A stretch of 5,703 nucleotides of DNA from Acidobacteriaceae bacterium. Lineage in GTDB: Bacteria; Acidobacteriota; Terriglobia; Bryobacterales; Bryobacteraceae. Location of the stretch: NCBI GenBank assembly GCA_019245255.1, contig JAFARV010000304.1, positions 1-5,703 on the forward strand. The letters run 5' to 3'. Shown piece by piece: positions 1 through 5,703 of the stretch. Positions within the stretch are counted from its first letter, which is position 1; each line of letters starts with the position of its first letter. The translations under genes were made by a program, and so were the position numbers. Under the pieces are notes generated by a model. The model ran no database searches and was not told the origin of the DNA. It saw nothing but the letters and a program-made list of their open reading frames with translations.

Positions 1-1
1 T

Positions 2-1231
2 CTCTCGCGCATGGCCGCAGCCTTCGGAGCCGATCTGCAGCTATGCTCGCTCGGCAACAAAACGATGCGAACTCGTGCAGGCCACCTTTATATACCAGAA
101 GAGCTGAAAGATGTGGTGACCGCCGCACTGGGCTTCGATGAGCGTCCGGTGGCAACGGTGAATCGAAGCTTCCGGCCGCACGCGGCGGAACAGCCGGTCA
201 GCTATACGCCACGGCAACTTACTCAAATTTATAACTTCCCGCCGAACACCGGAGCAGGTCAGACCATCGCTCTGATCGAACTCGACGGCGGATTTCGCAA
301 CTCCGATCTGACACAGTATTGGAATCTACTCGGCGTCGATCCGGTATCTACGTCGGCGATTTCAGTTGACGGCGCCGTGAATGCGCCAACGGGCGATCCC
401 GATGGTCCGGACGGCGAAGTGGTGCTGGACATCGAGGTAGCCGGCGGTGTGGCGCCGCACGCGCGCATCGCTGTGTACTTCGCTCCGAATACGGATCAGG
501 GCTTTTTGAATGCGATCAACGCCGCGATCCACGATAACGAGCGGAAACCGTCGGTGATCTCCATTAGCTGGGGTTCACCCGAAAATGGCTGGACTCCGCA
601 AGCGATGAACGCGTTCAATGCCGCGTTTCACGACGCAGCCATCCTGGGCATCACAGTTTGCGCCGCTTCAGGTGATAACGGTTCGAGCGATGGCGCCGAA
701 GACGGGGGCAAGCATGTCGACTTCCCTGCCTCGAGCCCATGGGTTCTTGCGTGCGGCGGTACTCGCCTGATCGCTGCCGATGGCAAAATCGAATCCGAAA
801 CCGTCTGGAACGACGGAACCAATGGAGGCGCCACGGGCGGCGGTATTAGCGCGCACTTCTCCCGCCCCGGTTATCAATCCCACATCGCCGTTTCCAAGCG
901 CGGTGTGCCGGACATCGCAGGCGTTGCCGATCCAGAAACCGGATATACCGTCCTGGTCGACGGACTGCAATCGACCATTGGCGGCACCAGCGCAGTCGCG
1001 CCTCTGTGGGCGGGCTTAATTGCGCTGTGCAATGAGAAGCTCGGGCGCAATCTCGGCTGGATCCATCCGATTCTCTACGGAACCGCGACTCAGCACAAAG
1101 CGCTCCACGACATTGTCTCCGGAACGAATGGAGCGTACAAAGCTTCGATCGGCTGGGACGCTTGTACCGGGTTGGGAACTCCGGACGGGCAAGCGCTTGT
1201 GGCTGTGTTTGAGCAGGAGTTTAAAAAGTAA
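2..1231 (+). CDS. Kumamolisin-like S53 (sedolisin) family serine-carboxyl peptidase, 5'-partial
   Basis: This is a pepstatin-insensitive acid endopeptidase of the sedolisin family (Ser-Glu-Asp triad), normally made as a self-cleaving proenzyme and exported. Numbering is from the ATG at position 11. Residues 18-47 are the end of a pro-kumamolisin activation domain (RAGHLYIPEEL, then GFDERP). A linker follows, and the mature domain starts near residue 63 (VSYTPRQLTQIYNFP). The triad is complete: E136 and D140 in DGPDGEVVLDIEVAGG, and S327 in GGTSAVAPLWAGL. The oxyanion Asp is D222 (SGDNGSSDG). SISWG (183-187) and VDFPASSPW (236-244) are family hallmarks. The calcium-site end is visible as DIVSGTNGAY (367-376) and GWDACTGLGTPDG (381-393). 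The frame is open to the window edge (L-S-R before the ATG), and most of the roughly 150-180-residue propeptide is missing. The ATG at 11 is therefore probably internal and the real start lies left of the window, so a signal peptide cannot be judged. There is no C-terminal extension or membrane anchor. Family assignment is very secure; the substrate is unknown. Confidence 0.95.
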   Translation, partial: LSRMAAAFGADLQLCSLGNKTMRTRAGHLYIPEELKDVVTAALGFDERPVATVNRSFRPHAAEQPVSYTPRQLTQIYNFPPNTGAGQTIALIELDGGFRNSDLTQYWNLLGVDPVSTSAISVDGAVNAPTGDPDGPDGEVVLDIEVAGGVAPHARIAVYFAPNTDQGFLNAINAAIHDNERKPSVISISWGSPENGWTPQAMNAFNAAFHDAAILGITVCAASGDNGSSDGAEDGGKHVDFPASSPWVLACGGTRLIAADGKIESETVWNDGTNGGATGGGISAHFSRPGYQSHIAVSKRGVPDIAGVADPETGYTVLVDGLQSTIGGTSAVAPLWAGLIALCNEKLGRNLGWIHPILYGTATQHKALHDIVSGTNGAYKASIGWDACTGLGTPDGQALVAVFEQEFKK

Positions 1232-1238
1232 TTTTTTC

Positions 1239-1263
1239 GGCGAGCGCCTTAAGGGCGCTCGCC
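1239..1263. terminator. Perfect 10-bp inverted repeat at the convergent S53/pyrF junction; possible bidirectional terminator
   Basis: GGCGAGCGCC at 1239-1248 is the exact reverse complement of GGCGCTCGCC at 1254-1263, with the 5-nt loop TTAAG. It lies 8 bases after the S53 stop and covers the last codons of pyrF, whose TAA (1251-1249 on the minus strand) sits in the loop. A very GC-rich stem between convergent genes fits transcription termination for both. The U-tract is not textbook. On the plus strand the T6 run (1232-1237) precedes the stem, and only TGCTTTCT follows it. On the minus strand an A6 run follows directly, and a T5 run comes about 11 nt later. The structure is seen directly; termination is inferred. 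It could instead act mainly as a 3'-end-protecting stem. Confidence 0.55.
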
Positions 1264-1968
1264 TGCTTTCTGATCGGCCATCCGGAGCTCTTCCAGAATC
1301 TCCTCCACGGCCTGCCTCGGCTCCTTCGCTCGCGTCACTTGGCGCCCGATCACGAGATAATCCGCTCCGTTCTGCACAGCTTCGGCGGGTGTGGCAACAC
1401 GCTTTTGATCTCCCGGCGCCGCGCCTCCCGAACGAACGCCGGGAGTTACCACCTTCAGCTTCGACCCGCCAACCTGCCGGACTCGCCTGACCTCGAGTGC
1501 AGAACAAACCACTCCGTCCATCCCGGCCTCAACCGCTTTGCGTACCCGGAGCTCGACCAGATCCGGTACCGGCACCGGATAACCCAGATCCGCCAGGTCC
1601 TCCTGGTCGAAGCTTGTCAAGACTGTTACCGCAAGCAATCGCGTTTTGCTTTCGCCCCGCCCTTCCGCCGCGCCCAGCATTACCGTCCTGCTGCCGTGGA
1701 CGGTCAAAAAATGAATGGCTTCGTTCCTACAAATTTCACGGGTCGCGCGCTTGACGGTCTCGCCGATGTCATAGAGCTTCAGGTCGAGGAACACTCGCTT
1801 GCCGACCGCGCCCAGGTGCCGTACGACCTCCATCCCTGCGACCGCATACAGCTCTATCCCGACCTTATAGAAATCCGCAGCCGGCCCAATGTTCTTAACT
1901 AGTTGCAGCGCGTCGCCGAGGCTATCGACATCCAAAGCGATGATCAACGGGTTCGTTCGGTAATCCAC
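1249..1968 (-). CDS. pyrF: Orotidine 5'-phosphate decarboxylase (PyrF)
   Basis: It converts orotidine 5'-monophosphate to UMP plus CO2, the last step of de novo UMP synthesis, in the cytoplasm. The 239-residue protein has the usual length for the bacterial TIM-barrel family. D13 is in IIALDVD and K36 in FYKVGIEL (substrate contacts). The catalytic DxKxxDI motif is D62-L-K64-L-Y-D67-I68. HGSRT is at 91-95 and VTVLTSFD at 114-121. The phosphate-binding part reads VTPGVR (174-179), GDQKRVATP (186-194) and GADYLVIGR (201-209). Every expected catalytic residue is present, so it should be active. The start is GTG (1968-1966); the upstream stretch of this frame that I translated holds no ATG, GTG or TTG, and the conserved NPLIIALD begins at residue 6. 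It lies 11 bp after selD and is probably translated by coupling. Its first residues, DYRT-N-P, repeat the end of SelD (DYRT-K-P). The C terminus (GERP and stop) is encoded inside the terminal hairpin. Confidence 0.96.
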   Translation of the reverse strand: MDYRTNPLIIALDVDSLGDALQLVKNIGPAADFYKVGIELYAVAGMEVVRHLGAVGKRVFLDLKLYDIGETVKRATREICRNEAIHFLTVHGSRTVMLGAAEGRGESKTRLLAVTVLTSFDQEDLADLGYPVPVPDLVELRVRKAVEAGMDGVVCSALEVRRVRQVGGSKLKVVTPGVRSGGAAPGDQKRVATPAEAVQNGADYLVIGRQVTRAKEPRQAVEEILEELRMADQKAGERP

Positions 1969-2012
1969 TAAACCACCAGTTAAAGTACCAGAATTGGCTT
2001 CGTTCGGTAATC
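1952..2012. repeat. 14-bp perfect direct repeat at the selD/pyrF junction (1952-1965 and 1999-2012)
   Basis: The plus strand has TTCGTTCGGTAATC at 1952-1965 and again at 1999-2012, offset by 47 bp. On the coding (minus) strand the copies read GATTACCGAACGAA. One encodes the DYRT near the SelD C terminus, the other the DYRT at the PyrF N terminus. Both copies are in the same codon phase within their own gene even though the genes are in different frames. The copies flank the selD stop, the pyrF ribosome-binding region and the pyrF GTG. Chance, or a small past duplication, could explain it. Confidence 0.85.
1973..1977 (-). promoter_or_regulatory. Weak Shine-Dalgarno-like site for pyrF
   Basis: The minus strand reads GGTGG, 4 nt before the GTG start of pyrF, inside the 11-bp gap after the selD stop. 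It is an imperfect match to GGAGG. Together with the very short gap this suggests that pyrF is translated mainly by ribosomes finishing selD. Inference from spacing and sequence only. Confidence 0.4.
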
Positions 2013-3011
2013 GAGTATGCGCCCGATGCGATACGCCTCAGGGCGCTCTTCCATAATCGCTTCCGCTTCCTTCTCAGACAGGGAGACCAGCAGCCCGCCC
2101 GAGGTCTGCGGGTCGTACAGCAACGCCTCGAGTTCATTCGGTAACGCAGCCCGCATCGCAACGCAGCTTTCGACGAACTCCCGATTGTTTTTCAATCCAC
2201 CCGAGTGCGCACCCGCCCGGGAGTATTCGAGCGCCCCGGGCAATAGCCGTACGGCTTGGGAATCAATTTCGAGCGTCACTCCGCTCGCCAACGCCATTTC
2301 CCGCGCGTGACCGAGCAAGCCGAAGCCCGTGACGTCCGTACAGGCGTGGACCTCGCGGCGGAGCAGCGCATCGCACATCTCTCGGTTTAGCGTGAGCATC
2401 TGTTTGATCGCCGTGTCCATGTGTCCGTCCTGTACAAGTCCCTTTTTGAGCGCGGTCGAGATCACACCGGTGCCGATTCGTTTAGTAAACAGCAGCACAT
2501 CACCAGGTTGGGCGCCGCCATTGGTCCAGACTCGCTCCGGATTGATCAGCCCTGTGACGGCATAACCGAATTTGACTTCGTCTTCGGAGATGCTATGGCC
2601 GCCGAGAATGACGCACCCGGCCTCATGAATCTTGTCCGCGCCGCCGCGCAAAATGGCTTCGAGATCCGCGATATCGCCTTTCGCCGGAAACACGACCAGC
2701 GACAAGGCGCTAACCGGCCGTCCGCCCATGGCGTACACATCGCTTAAGGCATTCGCAGCCGCGATCGCGCCGAAGGTGTACGGATCGTCGACAATGGGCG
2801 TGAAAAAGTCGACTGTCTGCACCATCGCGAGCGGCTTTCCGGCATCTTGGGTCAGATCGTAAATGCCCGCGTCGTCGGCTTTGTCATAACCGACCAGTAC
2901 GCGTTCATTGGTTACTCGCGGAACGGTCTTAAGGGCGCGATCCAGAATGCTGGGGCTGAGCTTGGACGCGCACCCGCCCGCTTTAACGTTTTGAGTGAGT
3001 TTTGCCGGCAC
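1980..3011 (-). CDS. selD: Selenide, water dikinase (selenophosphate synthetase), cysteine form
   Basis: It makes selenophosphate, the selenium donor for selenocysteine and 2-selenouridine, from selenide and ATP (giving AMP and Pi). From the GTG start the protein has 343 residues, close to the roughly 347 of E. coli SelD. The catalytic loop is AGGCASK, with C14 (codon TGC, so Cys rather than Sec) and K17. Metal/ATP-site motifs follow: ADDAGIYD (45-52), TVDFF (66-70), NALSD (87-91), LGGHSI (136-141), TDVTGFGLLGH (225-235) and DPQTSGG (300-306), in the order of the PurM/AIRS fold. The frame is open to an ATG at 3062, which would add 17 residues lying within the helicase gene. I prefer GTG 3011-3009: it overlaps the helicase stop by one base (TAGTG), has GGAG 4 nt upstream, and puts the active-site Cys at residue 14, close to Cys17 of E. 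coli. It lies between the helicase gene and pyrF. No selA, selB, tRNA-Sec or mnmH is in view, so the selenophosphate user is unknown. Confidence 0.96.
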   Translation of the reverse strand: MPAKLTQNVKAGGCASKLSPSILDRALKTVPRVTNERVLVGYDKADDAGIYDLTQDAGKPLAMVQTVDFFTPIVDDPYTFGAIAAANALSDVYAMGGRPVSALSLVVFPAKGDIADLEAILRGGADKIHEAGCVILGGHSISEDEVKFGYAVTGLINPERVWTNGGAQPGDVLLFTKRIGTGVISTALKKGLVQDGHMDTAIKQMLTLNREMCDALLRREVHACTDVTGFGLLGHAREMALASGVTLEIDSQAVRLLPGALEYSRAGAHSGGLKNNREFVESCVAMRAALPNELEALLYDPQTSGGLLVSLSEKEAEAIMEERPEAYRIGRILDYRTKPILVL

Positions 3012-5703
3012 TAGACTCCAGTGTAAGTAGCAGGCGCGACGGTCTCCTCTGCGAAGCGCCACTCGCGCCAGGCGTCGAGAAGAGGGAAATACAGTCCCAG
3101 AGAGATTGGACCCGTCGTGAGCCGCGCAAGTAGGGCGGCGTAGTTATCCAGTTGCGCCCGGTACCGCTCTTCTTCCTTATTTAAGAACTCTTCGAGATCG
3201 GCTCCTTCGTGTTCGCTGGTCTTGTAGTCGATGACCCACAGCGGCCCATCGGCATCGCGAAACGCGCGATCGACCGTGCCGCTGATAAGCTTATCGCCGA
3301 CTCGCCCGCCGATTGCCCACTCGGAATGCGATACCGGATGACTGGCTAGAATCCAACGGCCGCGATCGCTGAGAATGGTGGTCGACAGAGCGCGCAGGAC
3401 TTTCTGTGTCGCAAAGGTTCCCTCTGAGGCTGCGACGCCGAGACGCAGCAACTCAGAGGAGACCAGCGGCCCTATCGCGCTCAATCGCGCTTCCGTCCAC
3501 GACGCAAGTCCTTCTCGCGCCACGCGCTTCAGAAGGTCGTGGACCACCGTCCCAATGTGACGGCTGGTGTCGCTGACCCAATCGAAACTGATCTTCTTTG
3601 TCGAAGCGACAGCGCGGCGCAATTCGGGTTGCCAGCGGACAGAGCGCTCGAGTTTTGGAGCTTCCCAAGCGGACGGCAGGCGCCGCACAATATTGAACGG
3701 TTCGGACTCGGCTTCGGAAAACAACGATGCCTGATGCCACTCACGCCTTTTTCGACTAAGCTCCTTTTCGAACTGCGGCTTCACGCCTGGCCAGATGAAT
3801 TTGAGCATCGTTCCATCTGCTACATCCGCGACTTCCGTACCGTTGTTCTTCGTACCGGCGTTGCCGAGCAGATAGAGCCGATTCTTGGCTCGGGTTACGG
3901 CGACGTAGAACAACCGCTTCAATTCATGCTGCTCTTTCTTCTTCACCTCGTCGCAAACATACTTGTATTTCTGGTCCTCAGCCGCTTTCTGCGGTTGCGC
4001 TGCGACAAGCAGAGTTGCGCGACCGTGTTCGTCGACCTGCTCAGTCCAAAGAAGCAGTTCGCGTTCAGAGGGTTTCGCTCTGCGCCCGAGCTGCGGAACG
4101 ATCACGGTGTCGAACTCCAGTCCTTTCGCGCCATGGATGGTCATCACCTTAACGCAATCGGCGCCCGTCACCGGTTTTGCAAACAGAAACTCGAGCCGTT
4201 CATTCAACAGGCTGAAATCGCGGATGATGCCGCCCTGCTCGAATTCTTCGAGCAGGTCGAAATAGGTTTGCGCGTCCTCGCGGTGGCTGGCTTCGCGCAA
4301 GGCCGACGGGCCGCCGAGCGCAATCCATGTTCGCTCCACCAGGTCACGGAGCGGCATGCGGCCGATCGCTGACATCGCGCTTTCAAGAATCTCCTGAACA
4401 CGCAACGCCCGGATGCGTCCGTCCACGGAGAGACCGTATATCTTCTCGGCGGTCGAGAGCAATTCAAAGATGGTGCGGCCTGGTTCGTGCTCTGCGAGCG
4501 ACGAAAGATCGGCGAGCGTGAGTCCGCACCATGGCGCGCGTAAACATGCGAGCCACGACAACCTGTCGCCCACGTGCAAAATCGCCCGAGTGAGCGAGAT
4601 GAGATCGAGGATGTGCTGCTCCTGCCGGAGCTGATCGATTTCGATCGCCTCATAGCGAATATCGGCCGTTCGCAGGGCGGGCAAAATCGCGCTCAGATGA
4701 TTGCGGCTGCGGACAAGAATCGCGGCGTCGCCGTGTTTCAAGGCGTCCTTCGCCAGTTGCGCAACCTGCCGTGCTTCCTGTTCGCCCTTGTCATCGACAA
4801 ACGGAATCAGCCGCGGTTCCATGCCGGTTTCAGGCCGGGTCGCTTGCGCATGCCGCAGTTTCACGCCTCCGTGCAGCGGATCGTCCTCATTCATAATCGG
4901 GGCAAATGTTTTTTGCGCCCAATCGACGATCTCGGGTGTCGATCGAAAATTCGAAACCAGCCGCAACCCCGTGAGCCGCACGGAACCCAATCGACTTTCC
5001 TTCCAGCAGTTCAGAAAAAACCCAACCTCCGCCTCACGAAAGCGGTAAATGCTTTGCATTGGATCGCCGACGAGAAACACGGTTCGGTTATCGCCTTCGG
5101 ACCACTGCTCAGTAAGCGCCTTGATCAACGCATACTGCGAGACGGATGTGTCCTGAAATTCGTCGACGAGTAAGTGCTCGATCCTGTAGTCAAGCCAAAA
5201 CAATAAGTCGCTCGGCGCCTCGGGAGTGCCGAGCGCGTCAATCGCTGCTCTGGTTATTTCTGTAAAATCGACTTCGCCCGCTTCGCGGAATACGTCTTTC
5301 AACGCCGCTTCAGCATGACAAAGCAGGTCGCAGAAGGCCTGCACGTCCTCGGACTCATGCGCTTGTTTTTTAAAGCTGCGCCATTGCTCGCGTTTCTCGA
5401 GCATCCGCGCCATCTGACTCTCGAGACGGTTCAAATCGTTGTCGAAGTGCAGAGCGACACGCCGGAACAGGTCCTTTTCCGTTTGGCTGCCTTCGGCCAG
5501 ATCGCTGATCGTTTGCCGCGCCGCCAAGTGATACAGCTCGGCGGGATTCTCGATCACCCGCGGTGATCCGCCCAGACGCGAGATCACAGGCATGTGGCGA
5601 GTCAGCATGGCGCATAGAGAATCGATGGTTTGAATTTGCAGGCGCGATGTGTCGTTCGGAAGGTCCCATCCGTGTCTTGCATCGTTCTCGAGAACAGCTT
5701 GCG
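3011..5703 (-). CDS. AddA/RecB-like UvrD-family helicase-exonuclease, 5'-partial
   Basis: It is predicted to be the helicase-nuclease subunit of a double-strand-break repair exonuclease (AddAB/RecBCD type), unwinding and degrading DNA ends for recombination. The frame is open to the window edge: 31 codons precede the ATG at 5608 and include QIQTIDSLCA, a typical AddA/RecB segment. The start and Walker A (motif I) therefore lie outside, and 896 residues are visible. Numbering from that ATG: motif II VDEFQDTS (148-155), III GDPMQSIYRF (181-190), IV SNFRST (219-224), V TIHGAKGLEF (490-499), VI RLFYVAVTRAK (565-575). The C-terminal PD-(D/E)XK nuclease shows GTVVHDLL (H690), SGTVD (D780), IDYKT (D794, K796) and AQLDNY (818-823), so helicase motifs II-VI and the nuclease site look intact. 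The family is usually a little over 1000 residues. The stop overlaps the selD start by one base. An AddB-like partner may lie upstream. The symbol is left blank because AddA and RecB cannot be separated safely without the N terminus and the partner gene. Confidence 0.95.
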   Translation of the reverse strand, partial: QAVLENDARHGWDLPNDTSRLQIQTIDSLCAMLTRHMPVISRLGGSPRVIENPAELYHLAARQTISDLAEGSQTEKDLFRRVALHFDNDLNRLESQMARMLEKREQWRSFKKQAHESEDVQAFCDLLCHAEAALKDVFREAGEVDFTEITRAAIDALGTPEAPSDLLFWLDYRIEHLLVDEFQDTSVSQYALIKALTEQWSEGDNRTVFLVGDPMQSIYRFREAEVGFFLNCWKESRLGSVRLTGLRLVSNFRSTPEIVDWAQKTFAPIMNEDDPLHGGVKLRHAQATRPETGMEPRLIPFVDDKGEQEARQVAQLAKDALKHGDAAILVRSRNHLSAILPALRTADIRYEAIEIDQLRQEQHILDLISLTRAILHVGDRLSWLACLRAPWCGLTLADLSSLAEHEPGRTIFELLSTAEKIYGLSVDGRIRALRVQEILESAMSAIGRMPLRDLVERTWIALGGPSALREASHREDAQTYFDLLEEFEQGGIIRDFSLLNERLEFLFAKPVTGADCVKVMTIHGAKGLEFDTVIVPQLGRRAKPSERELLLWTEQVDEHGRATLLVAAQPQKAAEDQKYKYVCDEVKKKEQHELKRLFYVAVTRAKNRLYLLGNAGTKNNGTEVADVADGTMLKFIWPGVKPQFEKELSRKRREWHQASLFSEAESEPFNIVRRLPSAWEAPKLERSVRWQPELRRAVASTKKISFDWVSDTSRHIGTVVHDLLKRVAREGLASWTEARLSAIGPLVSSELLRLGVAASEGTFATQKVLRALSTTILSDRGRWILASHPVSHSEWAIGGRVGDKLISGTVDRAFRDADGPLWVIDYKTSEHEGADLEEFLNKEEERYRAQLDNYAALLARLTTGPISLGLYFPLLDAWREWRFAEETVAPATYTGV
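3016..3019 (-). promoter_or_regulatory. Shine-Dalgarno site deciding the selD GTG start
   Basis: GGAG on the minus strand lies 4 nt before the GTG at 3011, within the last two sense codons of the upstream helicase gene (GGA GTC TAG). The arrangement GGAG-TCTA-GTG supports reinitiation at the overlapping stop/start and argues against the ATG 51 bases further upstream. Confidence 0.6.
4234..4256. repeat. Perfect 10-bp inverted repeat inside the helicase gene
   Basis: CCTGCTCGAA at 4234-4243 is exactly complementary to TTCGAGCAGG at 4247-4256, with the 3-nt loop TTC. It encodes the Leu/Glu-rich stretch LLEEFEQ of the helicase. The self-complementarity follows largely from CTG/CTC leucine codons facing GAG/CAG codons, so it may have no function. 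Recorded as structure only. Confidence 0.6.

Noticed and set aside
11..13. ATG at position 11 as the true start of the S53 gene
   Set aside because: The reading frame is open before it, and the visible propeptide is only the last part of the usual domain, so the start is very likely outside the window.
1016..1507. Overlapping Arg/Ser-rich reading frames on both strands across the S53/pyrF junction
   Set aside because: They are low-complexity GC-driven shadows crossing the ends of two certain genes, without family resemblance.
1339..1902. Plus-strand reading frame of 187 residues opposite pyrF
   Set aside because: It is the codon-aligned antisense shadow of pyrF, with no recognisable motif, and pyrF is unmistakable.
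3000..3012. Possible Sec (TGA) codon at the SelD active site
   Set aside because: The active-site codon was read as TGC (Cys), and no in-frame TGA occurs.
2761..3369. GCGATCGC octamer palindromes (about 2761-2768 and 3364-3371)
   Set aside because: There are only two scattered copies inside coding sequence, as expected by chance in GC-rich DNA; this is not a repeat family.
3539..4372. Long plus-strand reading frame of 277 residues opposite the helicase gene, and a similar 199-residue one at 4574-5173
   Set aside because: Both lie in the frame whose codons are aligned with the helicase codons on the other strand, where stops are rare in GC-rich genes. No recognisable domain is present, and the helicase motifs on the minus strand explain the sequence.
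5606..5608. ATG at 5608 as the true start of the helicase gene
   Set aside because: The frame stays open to the window edge and encodes a conserved AddA/RecB-type segment (QTIDSLCA) before this ATG. Walker A would also be missing from a protein starting here.

Overview
The window is a tightly packed, moderately GC-rich bacterial chromosome segment holding four protein genes and almost no intergenic DNA. Both outer genes run off the window edges. The gene types suggest a free-living, soil- or sediment-type bacterium, perhaps an Acidobacteriota: a kumamolisin-like S53 peptidase, an AddA/RecB-type helicase-nuclease, a cysteine-type SelD and a bacterial PyrF. That placement is inferred from protein flavour only; no rRNA or other marker is present. 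No mobile element, CRISPR array, tRNA, rRNA or phage gene was seen.

Layout. Positions 2-1231 (+ strand) encode the end of the propeptide and the whole catalytic domain of a sedolisin-family (S53) acid serine peptidase; its true start lies left of the window. A 17-bp convergent gap follows, overlapped by a perfect 10-bp stem hairpin at 1239-1263. The rest is on the minus strand and reads right to left: a large AddA/RecB-like UvrD-family helicase with a C-terminal PD-(D/E)XK nuclease domain (5703 to 3011, N terminus outside the window), then selD (3011 to 1980), then pyrF (1968 to 1249). The helicase stop and the selD GTG start share a base (TAGTG). Only 11 bp separate selD from pyrF, which also starts with GTG. 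This is very likely one transcript with translational coupling.

How the genes relate. The helicase-nuclease would process double-strand DNA ends, presumably with an AddB-like partner encoded upstream outside the window. SelD makes selenophosphate, and PyrF makes UMP. They share no obvious pathway, so the cluster looks like a compact housekeeping operon. The convergent S53 peptidase is independent and probably acts outside the cytoplasm.

I found no convincing evidence of a new biological system. The most distinctive sequence signals are a 14-bp direct repeat, in the same reading phase, at the selD 3' end and the pyrF 5' end, and the strong hairpin with the pyrF stop codon in its loop.
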